DNA of 21,529 nt from CAYRVF01 sp964427535 (GTDB lineage Bacteria > Chloroflexota > Ktedonobacteria > Ktedonobacterales > JADMIN01): assembly GCA_964427535.1 (NCBI GenBank), contig CAYRVF010000090.1, positions 1-21,529 on the forward strand, given 5' to 3'. How positions within the stretch are numbered: position 1 is the stretch's first letter; each line of letters starts with the position of its first letter. Of this stretch, positions 14,669 to 21,529 are shown one piece after another. A program made the translations under genes and the position numbers. Below the pieces are notes generated by a model. It saw only the letters and a list, made by a program, of their open reading frames with translations, was not told the origin of the DNA and made no database searches.

Positions 14669-15493
14669 CTACGCGGTCCTGGGAGCTGCCGCTTCAGGAC
14701 TCGCGGGAACTGCGCCCGTGGGTTCGCTCACCGTCTTCGAGGGCTGCTTCTGCGCGTCGCTGGGCGGCCGTTGCGGACGCGGCGAGAGCCACGCCGGCAG
14801 CGGAGTCCAGTTGACGCCGAGAAGCGCGACCTCGCCAGTCTCGGGAACCGCCATCGCGCTCAACGACGCGTTGCCGATCGCCAGAAAGCGGATGTGATCG
14901 ATGGGCATGCCCCCGTAGTGGGCGAGAATGACCTTGACGACGTCGGCATGCGCGACGAAGACGACGACATCACCAAGCGAGGCATCTTTGCGGGCATCCT
15001 CAACGACAGCAACCGCGCGGTCACGTACCGCGGCGAGACTTTCGACGCCCGGCGGTGGCTCGGTGGGATGCTCCACGAACGCCTTCCAAGCCGGGTCCTC
15101 TTTGGCGACCTCCTCGATCTTGCGACCCGCCCAGGCGCCGACGTCTGTGTCCTTGAGGCGGTCGTCGAGTCGCACGTCGAGACTCCATCCTCGCGCGATG
15201 ATCGCCGCCGTGTCGCGTGCTCGCTCCAGTGGGCTTGAAATGACCGCGCTGAGCGAGAGTCCCGAGAGCGCAACTGCTGCCTGCTGCGCCTGCCGCCGTC
15301 CCTCGTCGGTCAGTGGCACACCGGGAAGCTGGCCCGGCAGCCGCCCTTCGACGTTCCACGTCGTCTGTCCGTGCCGTACGAACAGGAACAGCCTCGGAGG
15401 CTTTGCCGTCTTGGCGGCCTCCACGGCGGTGACCTGTGCCGTGTCGGTCCGAGCATGCGCACCATTCGACGCCGCGAGTGTCTTGTCGTCCAT
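14669..15493 (-). CDS. Histidine phosphatase family protein, probable alpha-ribazole phosphatase
   Basis: A phosphoglycerate-mutase-like phosphatase. The phospho-histidine motif FVRHGQTTWN has Arg40 and His41, followed by GVPLTDEGRRQA, SSPLERARDTA and the second catalytic His in FVAHADVVKVIL. Its position just downstream of cobT suggests it is the CobC-type enzyme that dephosphorylates alpha-ribazole 5'-phosphate, the CobT product, in cobalamin lower-ligand assembly. A general broad-specificity phosphatase is possible. The Pro/Ala-rich C-terminal tail of about 40 residues (after NWTPLPAWL) is not part of the fold. The start is uncertain. ATG at 15493 is near the family domain and gives 274 residues. 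ATG at 15700 has GGAG 6 bases upstream and lies only 38 bases after cobT, but adds 69 Trp/Arg-rich residues that look non-coding. Confidence 0.83.
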   Translation of the reverse strand: MDDKTLAASNGAHARTDTAQVTAVEAAKTAKPPRLFLFVRHGQTTWNVEGRLPGQLPGVPLTDEGRRQAQQAAVALSGLSLSAVISSPLERARDTAAIIARGWSLDVRLDDRLKDTDVGAWAGRKIEEVAKEDPAWKAFVEHPTEPPPGVESLAAVRDRAVAVVEDARKDASLGDVVVFVAHADVVKVILAHYGGMPIDHIRFLAIGNASLSAMAVPETGEVALLGVNWTPLPAWLSPRPQRPPSDAQKQPSKTVSEPTGAVPASPEAAAPRTA

Positions 15494-15738
15494 GAGTCTC
15501 TCTATCCATGCGCGCCGCACACCTGGCCACGTGTGCCCGCCGATCCATGACGGCGCGAGCAGCCACCCCCAGCGCGGCAGAAGCGGTAAGCACTGCGACA
15601 ACAGACGAAGCCCACCGCGCCCGCTTCGTGCCATGCGCGTGAGGGCGTGTTCTTGTGTCTCGACGTATTGTACCAGCCAGCGGACGCGCCTGCTACCCAT
15701 CGCCCGCTCCGTTCACTGCCCGAGTTCTGACATCGGCC

Positions 15739-16794
15739 TCAGGCGTCGCTTTCGCTGACACCCGCCTCGTCGAACGTCGCCATGCGGTTGTGCGTGATGA
15801 GCGCCGCGTCGATGATGGGCAGAGCGAGCGCCGCGCCCGAGCCTTCGCCCAGCCGCAGATCGAGATCGAGCAGTGGGCGCAGCCCGAGGCGCTCCAGCAG
15901 GATGCGATGCCCCTGTTCGACGGAGACGTGGCCGGCGATCATATAGTCACGCACGCGCGGGACCAGCGTGACCGCGACCAACGCGGCCGCGCCTGAGATG
16001 AACCCATCCAGCACAATAGGGATGCGGCGGGACGCGGCGCCGAGCATCACGCCCACCAGGCCGGCGATCTCCAGCCCACCGACTTTGGCGAGCACGTCGA
16101 GACCGTCTGACGCGTCGGGTGTGTTGACCGCGATGGCCCGCTCGATCACCGCAACCTTCTGGCCCAGGCGCTCGTCGTCGATGCCGGTGCCTCGCCCAGT
16201 CACACGGGCGGGAGGCAGACCCAGCAGCACCGCGGTCAGCGCGCTCGCCGCTGTGGTGTTGCCGATGCCCATCTCGCCGGTCACGATGACGTCCAGCCCC
16301 AGCGCGGCCTGCTCGGCGAGCACATCGAGCCCAACCTGTATCGCGGCTTCCGCCTGCGCTCGCGTCATCGCCGGTCCCTGCGCCATGTTTGCCGTTCCTG
16401 AGGCGACCTTGCGACTGAGCAGCGCGGGATGGCGCACGTCAGTTGCGACGCCGACATCTACCACGACCACCCGCGCACCCGCAACTTCCGCCAGCGAGTT
16501 GATCGCCGCGCCGCCATGCAGAAAGTTGAGCACCATCTGGGGCGTGACCGCGGCCGGGTAGGCGCTCACGCCCTCAGCCGCGACGCCGTGATCGCCCGCC
16601 ATCACGATCACTGCCTTGTTGGGCAGCTCCGGCCGCGCGTCGCCCCGCATGCCCGCGATCCGCACCGCGAGCTCTTCGAGCGCGCCGAGGCTGCCCTCTG
16701 GTTTCGTGAGCGTGCGTTGACGGGCGCGCGCCGCTTGCATCGCCGTCCTATCAATCGGTGGAATCCGGCCGGCCATACCGTCTATGTGGCTCAT
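15739..16794 (-). CDS. cobT: Nicotinate-nucleotide-dimethylbenzimidazole phosphoribosyltransferase CobT
   Basis: CobT transfers phosphoribose from nicotinate mononucleotide to the lower-ligand base, making alpha-ribazole phosphate for cobalamin. The 351 residues include LTKPEGSLGALEELAVRIAG, VIVMAGDHGVAAEGVSAYP, GGAAIN, VVDVGVATDV, GEMGIGNTTAASAL, VLDGFISGAAAL and the C-terminal RLGEGSGAAL, whose Glu317 is the expected catalytic base at the same number as in the Salmonella enzyme. ATG at 16794 has GGAGGA about 12 bases and AGAGAG closer upstream; an earlier in-frame start at 16845 adds 17 residues without family character and would overlap the dyad. It heads a two-gene unit with the histidine phosphatase and is divergent from the L25 gene. 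Confidence 0.97.
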   Translation of the reverse strand: MSHIDGMAGRIPPIDRTAMQAARARQRTLTKPEGSLGALEELAVRIAGMRGDARPELPNKAVIVMAGDHGVAAEGVSAYPAAVTPQMVLNFLHGGAAINSLAEVAGARVVVVDVGVATDVRHPALLSRKVASGTANMAQGPAMTRAQAEAAIQVGLDVLAEQAALGLDVIVTGEMGIGNTTAASALTAVLLGLPPARVTGRGTGIDDERLGQKVAVIERAIAVNTPDASDGLDVLAKVGGLEIAGLVGVMLGAASRRIPIVLDGFISGAAALVAVTLVPRVRDYMIAGHVSVEQGHRILLERLGLRPLLDLDLRLGEGSGAALALPIIDAALITHNRMATFDEAGVSESDA

Positions 16795-16837
16795 GGTCTC
16801 TCTGTATCCTCCGTGCGTAGCATACGAAAGCGTTGGC

Positions 16838-16866
16838 TTGTCCACTGTGGACTGGCTCAGTATACG
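16838..16866 (+). promoter_or_regulatory. Candidate promoter of the L25 gene with embedded dyad
   Basis: TTGTCC (16838-16843) and TATACG (16861-16866) are 17 bases apart, each matching four of six. A perfect dyad GTCCAC-T-GTGGAC (16840-16852) overlaps the -35 and the spacer, where a repressor could block polymerase. It lies in the divergent cobT/L25 region and might affect both. Confidence 0.45.
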
Positions 16867-16983
16867 TCGCCTGAAGGCAACCCTGGCAGGCTGGCTGCGG
16901 AGTGTGCTGGCGGCTCATGAGCGGGCGCTCCGGAAGATCTGGCATACCCTGTGCGTGCGAAACGCCTGTCCGAAAGGTGAGGT

Positions 16984-17004
16984 ATGGAGAGACGCGCTCT
17001 GTAG
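16984..17004 (+). CDS. Possible six-codon leader peptide (MERRAL)
   Basis: ATG at 16984 is preceded closely by AAGGTG and is followed by Glu-Arg-Arg-Ala-Leu and TAG. The stop codon falls in the loop of the hairpin at 16991-17014, an arrangement reminiscent of translational attenuation. A frame this short can arise by chance, so this is tentative. Confidence 0.2.
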   Translation: MERRAL

Positions 17005-17014
17005 AAAGCGCGTC
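16991..17014 (+). other. 5' leader hairpin of the L25 gene
   Basis: Perfect 8-base arms GACGCGCT (16991-16998) and AGCGCGTC (17007-17014) enclose an 8-base loop, 25 bases ahead of the L25 start and just upstream of its ribosome binding site. It could be a site for autogenous control, as ribosomal protein leaders often are; no known L25 leader motif is recognised. Confidence 0.45.
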
Positions 17015-17039
17015 GTATCCGAGAAAGGGAGACGTTCAT

Positions 17040-17699
17040 ATGGCCGAACAAGTGCGCCTGAGCGCCGAGCGGCGGACAGTGCTCGGCAAGCGCGTGCGAC
17101 AGCTCCGGCGGCAGGGGAAGCTGCCTGGAAATATCTATGGCGGACACCGTGACTCAATTGCGGTGCAGGTTAACGGTCACGACTTTGGCCGCATGCTAGA
17201 GACACATGCCAACACGACGGTGATCCAGCTCGCGTTCGCCGGGAACGTGCCCCCGGAGACCGTGCTGGTCGCCCACGTGCAGCACGACCCCGCAACCGGC
17301 GCGATGCAGCATGTGGACTTCCGGCATGTCGAGATGTCACAGCCGGTCCGTGCCGCGGTGCCCGTGCATCTCATCGGTGAGGCGCCGGTGGTGAAGCTGC
17401 AGGACGCGATTCTCGTGCGCCCGGTCGAGGCCGTCGAGGTTGAGGCGCTGCCACGCGACCTGCCGGCAGCGCTGGAGGTGGATATCTCAGGATTGACAGA
17501 CCTCAGTGGATCGATTACCGTGGGAGACCTGACGCCACCACGCGGCGTCACGATTCTCTCCGACCCGTCAACCGTGCTCGTGACCGCGACACCGCCGAGA
17601 GTCGCGGCTGAAGAGGTCGAGGCGCCGGCCGCGGCGGAACAACCGGCGGCAGGGGTGCAGCCGGCCGCTCCCGAAGCTCCCGAGCAGCCTGAAAGATAG
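17040..17699 (+). CDS. rplY: 50S ribosomal protein L25 (TL5/CTC type)
   Basis: This is the two-domain form of L25, which binds 5S rRNA in the large subunit and is called TL5 or general stress protein CTC. The N-terminal 5S-binding domain runs to about residue 95 (LSAERRTVLGKRVRQLRRQG, LPGNIYGG, VDFRHVEM). The C-terminal beta domain covers about 96-185 (VPVHLIGEAPVVK, VEVEALPRDLPAALEVDIS, ITVGDL). A low-complexity Ala/Pro/Glu tail follows (EAPAAAEQPAAG). The protein has 219 residues. ATG at 17040 is chosen for AAGGGAG about 8 bases upstream. The upstream region has a promoter candidate, a hairpin and a possible leader peptide. The prepilin peptidase gene follows 93 bases later on the same strand. 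Confidence 0.96.
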   Translation: MAEQVRLSAERRTVLGKRVRQLRRQGKLPGNIYGGHRDSIAVQVNGHDFGRMLETHANTTVIQLAFAGNVPPETVLVAHVQHDPATGAMQHVDFRHVEMSQPVRAAVPVHLIGEAPVVKLQDAILVRPVEAVEVEALPRDLPAALEVDISGLTDLSGSITVGDLTPPRGVTILSDPSTVLVTATPPRVAAEEVEAPAAAEQPAAGVQPAAPEAPEQPER

Positions 17700-17792
17700 G
17701 GTACACGCCGCGTTTGGCTGGGTGGTGGCGAGCGATCTGCGGAAGAGCTGCGGCGTTGCTGGTCGCCAACTCCGCGGAGAAGAAAGTTCAGC

Positions 17793-18575
17793 ATGCCGAA
17801 CGTGGGCCTCCTCTGGTATCTCGCTGCCGCCCTCCTTGGGCTCGGAATTGGCCGCGCCGCCAACGCGCTGGCCGACCGAGTCGTCGACACGGAAGCCGCT
17901 CCGCAGAGCGCGCGCTATTGTCGCACCTGCGGAGCCCTTCTGCCCGGCGAAGGCTTGCTCGCCGTACAGACGCTCGTCGTGGGCAGGCGCACCTGCGGGC
18001 AGTGTAAAAAGCCAGTCTCGTTGCGCGCCCCGCTCGTCGAGCTTGCGCTCGCCATCTATCTGCCATTGCTCCTGGCTCACCTCCGTTCGCCTGGCTTCTC
18101 CACGCGGATGCCGCTCGCCGGAGTCTTCCTCCTGGATGCGCTGCTCATCGGTGTGTTCGCGTTTACATTCGCCGCCGACCTGGAGCATCACCTCATCTTC
18201 GATCTGGCGATCTACCCGCCCGTTGTCGTGCTGGTTGCCGCCGCGCTGGTGTTCAACCATAAGGCGCTCGCGGCGATGCTCTTCGGCAGCGTGCTGTGTG
18301 GTGGCTTGTTCCTCGCGTTCTATGGCCTGGGCTATCTGCTCTACCGGCAAGAGGCGCTCGGCTTCGGCGACGTGACGCTGGCCGCGCTGGTGGGCATGCT
18401 GGTCGGCTGGCCAGGCGCGCTTACCGCGCTCGTGCTGACGGCTGTCTCCGCCGCGGCGGTGAGCGTGTTGCTGCTTGGCCTGGGCGCCGCGACGCGTCGC
18501 ACCTACATTCCGTTTGGCACCTTTCTCACACTCGGCGCCGCCCTGGCGCTGCTCTCTGCGGCGCCTTTCTGGTAG
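17793..18575 (+). CDS. Prepilin peptidase (A24 family)
   Basis: This is an inner-membrane aspartic peptidase that cleaves type IV prepilin leader peptides and often methylates the new N-terminus. The 260 residues carry about 7-8 hydrophobic spans. The N-terminal cytoplasmic loop has the zinc-type cysteines Cys43, Cys46, Cys68 and Cys71, typical of the bifunctional long form. The two catalytic aspartates are expected at Asp129 (FAADLEHHLIFD) and Asp193 in the GFGD motif (190-193). ATG at 17793 has GGAGAAG upstream. No pilin or secretion genes adjoin it in the window, though a divergent pilus-type ATPase lies about 3 kb to the left on the other strand. It may be co-transcribed with the L25 gene, which ends 93 bases before. 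Confidence 0.93.
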   Translation: MPNVGLLWYLAAALLGLGIGRAANALADRVVDTEAAPQSARYCRTCGALLPGEGLLAVQTLVVGRRTCGQCKKPVSLRAPLVELALAIYLPLLLAHLRSPGFSTRMPLAGVFLLDALLIGVFAFTFAADLEHHLIFDLAIYPPVVVLVAAALVFNHKALAAMLFGSVLCGGLFLAFYGLGYLLYRQEALGFGDVTLAALVGMLVGWPGALTALVLTAVSAAAVSVLLLGLGAATRRTYIPFGTFLTLGAALALLSAAPFW

Positions 18576-18587
18576 GGAATAGACCTC

Positions 18588-18665
18588 TCCCCAACCCCCT
18601 CCCGTTGCTGGGGAACGCGGGCGGTCAGTCCGTGCGTATCGTGAGGGCGGTGGTACTCTGACCGC
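18588..18665. terminator. Two inverted repeats between convergent genes
   Basis: TCCCCA (18588-18593) pairs with TGGGGA (18609-18614), and GCGGTCAG (18621-18628) pairs perfectly with CTGACCGC (18658-18665) across a 29-base loop. They fill most of the gap between the prepilin peptidase and cydB stops and could end transcription from both sides. The CTCTCCCCAACCCCCTCCC stretch looks like a degraded copy of pyrimidine-rich repeats often seen in Chloroflexota genomes (impression only). Confidence 0.35.
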
Positions 18666-18679
18666 GTGGACTTACCTGA

Positions 18680-19834
18680 TTAGCTCACGTGTGCTGGCTC
18701 GCGCGTCTCTGTCTCGCTCTCGGCTTTCTCTGGCTCAGATGCGCCGACTCGCGTGACCTGCGGCATCTTCTTCATGACCACGAAGGGCGCCTCAACAGGC
18801 CCAGCATGCTCGCCTGCTGCCGGCAGAAGTAGCGTGTTTGGCCGCACGAAGAGGACGTAGAGCAGCCCCAGAGAGGGCAGCAGCACGAGTGACCCAAGCA
18901 CGATGGTGACTGTCAGCGCGACGAACATCGGCTGCGGTGTGAGGGCCGCATCGGCGCGCAGCCCAGGGTAGAGCAGATAGGGCAGCCGCGTGAAGCCATA
19001 TGCCAGAAGCGCCAGGCCAAACTGCGCCGAGAGCGTGCCCAGCGCGACGCCGGACCACCCCGCGCCGTCGCGCCGAAGCGCATAGATCCCGACGACGAAG
19101 AGCGCGATGAGCACCAGATGCAGCGGCCAGAGCGCGATCAGCGCCCGCGCGTGCCACGGCGCACCGGTGGCGAGTGTCACGGCGAAGACGAGCGCGAGTA
19201 GCGCCATACCGGGTGCGGCTCGGCGCGCGGCTCGGCGGAAGAAACCGGCGACGGAGGGTTCACCATGCCGCGCAGCATACCGCGCCAGAAAGACCGGCCC
19301 GAGATACAGCGGCGCCGCGAGCGCCAGGGCGTCGAGCGCCAGTGCGAGCGGCGAGAACCACAGCCGCGGCTGCGAGACGGTGACGGTTCCGGTGGCGGTC
19401 AACGAGATGGCGCCATCTTCACCAGCCGAGAGATAGCTCACGAGCAGCACGGGAACCAGCAGACCGGCGAATCCAGAGATCAGCGCGAGAGAGGCATGGC
19501 ACCGACTCGCCACGTGCGCGAAGGCGAACGCCGCACCCCGGATGACCAGCGCGAGCACCGCGAGCGAGAGCGGCACGAGCAGCGCCGTCCCATAGACATG
19601 GGCTGAGGCGGGGAAGAAACCGACCATGCCGACGAGGAAGAGAATCAGGAAGACGTTCGTGGTCTCCCAGACGGGGGAGAGGTACGCATGCGTCACCCGT
19701 CGCACGTCCTCGCGCCCGATGCGCCCGGCAATCCACGCATAGAATCCCGCGCCAAGGTCCACGGAGGCAAGGAGCGCATAGGCAAGGAGGACGAGCCAGA
19801 GCAGCCCGTATGCGAAGAGTACGCGGTTATCCAT
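18680..19834 (-). CDS. cydB: Cytochrome bd quinol oxidase subunit II (CydB)
   Basis: CydB pairs with CydA in the inner membrane to form cytochrome bd, which oxidises quinol and reduces oxygen to water without pumping protons. The 384 residues have about 8-9 hydrophobic spans. The N-terminus is family-like (LLWLVLLAYALLASVDLGAGFYAWIAGR), followed by SPVWETTNVFLILFLVGMVGFFP and a run of membrane helices. A polar C-terminal tail of about 40 residues is rich in Glu and Thr. ATG at 19834 lies inside the end of cydA (8-base overlap), with AAAGGTG upstream, so translation is coupled. The conserved WET in the third block matches the CydB core. No cydC, cydD or cydX gene is visible downstream before the gene ends against the convergent prepilin peptidase. 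Confidence 0.93.
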   Translation of the reverse strand: MDNRVLFAYGLLWLVLLAYALLASVDLGAGFYAWIAGRIGREDVRRVTHAYLSPVWETTNVFLILFLVGMVGFFPASAHVYGTALLVPLSLAVLALVIRGAAFAFAHVASRCHASLALISGFAGLLVPVLLVSYLSAGEDGAISLTATGTVTVSQPRLWFSPLALALDALALAAPLYLGPVFLARYAARHGEPSVAGFFRRAARRAAPGMALLALVFAVTLATGAPWHARALIALWPLHLVLIALFVVGIYALRRDGAGWSGVALGTLSAQFGLALLAYGFTRLPYLLYPGLRADAALTPQPMFVALTVTIVLGSLVLLPSLGLLYVLFVRPNTLLLPAAGEHAGPVEAPFVVMKKMPQVTRVGASEPEKAESETETREPAHVS

Positions 19835-21287
19835 GGATCGACACCTTTCTGTCGGAGCGCGAGGTCTGGCGTCGTGTGTGGCGTCGAGGCATCGCGTAGA
19901 TCCTCCGGCGCCCTCGGCCGTCGTGGCTCTGATCCGCATCACCGTCTTCTCTAGCGGTCTCCGCATCCTCGTTGGTGCCGATAACGGCGGTCAGTGGATG
20001 GGTGCGGAAGTAGTGGAGCAGGATCACCAAAGTCGCGGCGGCAAGCCCGAGATACACGCTCAGAAAGAGGAAGAACATCTCGGGCACGTAGGGTGATGTC
20101 GTCATGGCCTGCGCGACCGTCATGATGTGATAGAGAATCCAGGGTTGCCGGCCAATCTCAGTCGTCATCCAGCCGAGCTCGACGGCGAGATAGCCAAGTG
20201 GCAGCGACGCGACGATTGCCAGGAGCACCGGGCGCCGCGTGGTCCACTGGCGGCGAACGACGTAGAGCAGCCAATAGCCGGCCGTGAGCGCGCCGAGCCA
20301 TATGCCGATGCCGACCATGAAGTCGAATGTGTAGTGGATCATCAGCGGCGGCCACTCGCTGCGCGCGAAGGCGTCGAGGCCGAGCACTGGCGCGTTGACA
20401 TCGCCATATGCGAGCCAGCTCAGCAGCCCCGGTATCTTGATGCTGCCCGTGACCTGCGCGTGCGATGCGCTAACGAGCCCACCAATCGTCTCAGCCGCGC
20501 GCCGCTGGGTCTCGAACTGCGCCTCCATGGCGGCGAGCTTGGCCGGCTGGAACGCGGCGACCGCCTTCGCGGAGCTATCGCCCGTTACCACCGCGAGCAC
20601 CGCCCCCACCGCGCTCATCGCCATCCCCAGATGTAGCGCGCGGAGATGGTACGCGGGATGAGGCTTCCGACGGAGCAGGCTGAGCGCGGCGAGTCCCGAG
20701 AGCGCGACGGCGGTGGCAAGATAGGCAGTCACCCAGACGTGCAGCACCTCGCTGGGCATGGAGGGGTTGAACACCGCCTGTATCGGGTCGACATTCTGCG
20801 GCTGACCGTTGCGTAGCGTGAATCCAGCGGGGGTGTTCATGAAGGCGTTGACAATGGTGATGAGGATGCCCGAGGCCGCCGCCGACACGACGATGGGTAG
20901 CGACATCAGCCAATGCACCAGTGGCCTGCGGAAGCGGTCCCATGTGGCGAGGTAGATCCCGAGGAAGATCGCCTCGATGAAGAACGGGAAGACCTCGATC
21001 GCAAAGGGCAGCGCGATCACTTTGCCCGCGAGCGCCATAAACGGAGGCCACAGTAACGAAAGCTGAAAGCCGACGACGGTGCCCGTCACCGAGCCGACCG
21101 CGAAAAGCACGAGCAGCGCTTTGCTCCAGCGCCGCGCCATGAGGGCAAAGTATTTGTCGCCGCGCGTGAGACCAAGCAGCTCGGCCACCGAAATGAGCAG
21201 AGGCAGTGCCATGCCGGTGATCGCGAAGAGGATGTGGATGCCGAGCGATGAGCCCATCAGCGCTCGGCTATAGATGTCGTTCGCCAT
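19827..21287 (-). CDS. cydA: Cytochrome bd quinol oxidase subunit I (CydA)
   Basis: CydA carries the three hemes and the quinol site of cytochrome bd. The 486 residues include expected heme ligands His18 (GIHILF), His183 (VLHVWVTAY) and Met324 (FDFMVGIG). Acidic residues Glu98 and Glu105 lie in the IEVFPFFIEA block, and the quinol-loop start is QPAKLAAME (247-255). GRQPW is at 379-383. The Q loop is short, as in the CIO/Gram-positive type and unlike the E. coli long form. After the last span a hydrophilic tail of about 60 residues, acidic and then strongly basic (GRGRRRIYAMPRRHTRRQT), extends over the start of cydB. ATG at 21287 has AGGAG 8 bases upstream. It forms a two-gene operon with cydB; the promoter was not identified with confidence. 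Confidence 0.96.
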   Translation of the reverse strand: MANDIYSRALMGSSLGIHILFAITGMALPLLISVAELLGLTRGDKYFALMARRWSKALLVLFAVGSVTGTVVGFQLSLLWPPFMALAGKVIALPFAIEVFPFFIEAIFLGIYLATWDRFRRPLVHWLMSLPIVVSAAASGILITIVNAFMNTPAGFTLRNGQPQNVDPIQAVFNPSMPSEVLHVWVTAYLATAVALSGLAALSLLRRKPHPAYHLRALHLGMAMSAVGAVLAVVTGDSSAKAVAAFQPAKLAAMEAQFETQRRAAETIGGLVSASHAQVTGSIKIPGLLSWLAYGDVNAPVLGLDAFARSEWPPLMIHYTFDFMVGIGIWLGALTAGYWLLYVVRRQWTTRRPVLLAIVASLPLGYLAVELGWMTTEIGRQPWILYHIMTVAQAMTTSPYVPEMFFLFLSVYLGLAAATLVILLHYFRTHPLTAVIGTNEDAETAREDGDADQSHDGRGRRRIYAMPRRHTRRQTSRSDRKVSIHG

Positions 21288-21476
21288 ACGGTTGACTCCT
21301 GCGAGGCGGAGGCAGGCGCAACCCGTGCGCGAGCAGGTCAGCCTCGCAGAAGCAAGTGTATGGCGACGTCGCAAAGCCGCATGTCAGGGAAGTAGGAGAG
21401 GTCGTGTAAGGGATTAGCCGCGAATTTGCGCTCGGAAGGTCCGGACACCTCCCGGATGCGCTGTAGGAGAAATCAG

Positions 21477-21505
21477 TACACATCCGGCACGCAGTGTGGT
21501 ACTAT
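21477..21505 (+). promoter_or_regulatory. Possible promoter for a gene beyond the right edge
   Basis: TACACA (21477-21482) and TACTAT (21500-21505) are 17 bases apart, each matching four of six. No start codon with a ribosome binding site follows before the window ends. The rest of 21288-21476, upstream of cydA, shows no convincing gene or operator. Confidence 0.25.
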
Positions 21506-21529
21506 TCGTAGCGGAAGGCGGTCCGACGA

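Noticed and set aside
21268..21483. 71-codon minus-strand open frame overlapping the cydA start
   Set aside because: Out of frame with cydA, overlaps its ribosome binding site, composition unlike a protein.
1..21529. CRISPR arrays, tRNA or rRNA genes, insertion sequences
   Set aside because: No regularly spaced repeats, tRNA-like T-loop/CCA patterns, rRNA stretches or transposase motifs were seen on either strand.

Overview
The window is GC-rich bacterial chromosome of an ordinary, mostly housekeeping kind. The gene set suggests a Chloroflexota-like (Thermomicrobia-type) aerobic heterotroph: a zinc-ribbon/FHA protein, TL5/CTC-type ribosomal protein L25, a methylcrotonyl-CoA-carboxylase-type alpha subunit in a leucine-degradation block, cytochrome bd oxidase and Tad/PilT-type pilus pieces. 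The taxonomic guess is inference from gene content. There is no CRISPR array, tRNA, rRNA, transposase or integrase in the window.

Layout. 1-1069 (minus): 5' half of glycogen debranching enzyme glgX, running off the left edge. 1338-1891 (minus): rsfS, apparently with a CTG start, then a 61-residue single-span membrane protein. 2162-3002 (minus): a zinc-ribbon/FHA protein followed by an unknown 83-residue protein, behind a near-consensus promoter that overlaps the recN stop. 3205-7161 (minus): a sarcosine-oxidase-like flavoenzyme, nadK and recN, with nadK and recN touching (TAAATG). 7494-11312 (plus): enoyl-CoA hydratase, biotin carboxylase/BCCP subunit and HMG-CoA lyase in overlapping order, matching the last steps of leucine breakdown but without the carboxyltransferase subunit. 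11313-11760: a 448-base gap with a promoter, three strong hairpins and a possible pseudoknot, the best candidate here for an undescribed RNA. 11761-13125 (plus): MFS exporter, followed by a 41-base near-perfect palindrome. 13280-14565 (minus): a divergent secretion/pilus-type ATPase with an expanded P-loop, then a 68-residue protein. 14669-16794 (minus): cobT and a histidine phosphatase that is probably alpha-ribazole phosphatase, for late cobalamin assembly. 17040-18575 (plus): ribosomal protein L25 and a prepilin peptidase. 18680-21287 (minus): cydA-cydB cytochrome bd oxidase.

How they fit together. The three-gene acyl-CoA block would take a methylglutaconyl-type CoA ester through HMG-CoA to acetyl-CoA and acetoacetate. 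CobT and the phosphatase act on consecutive intermediates of the lower-ligand pathway. CydAB provides a high-affinity quinol oxidase. The prepilin peptidase and the divergent ATPase hint at a type IV/Tad pilus whose structural genes lie elsewhere. The non-coding observations most worth testing are the hairpin cluster at 11370-11556, the rsfS start, and the promoter with embedded dyad and leader ahead of L25.
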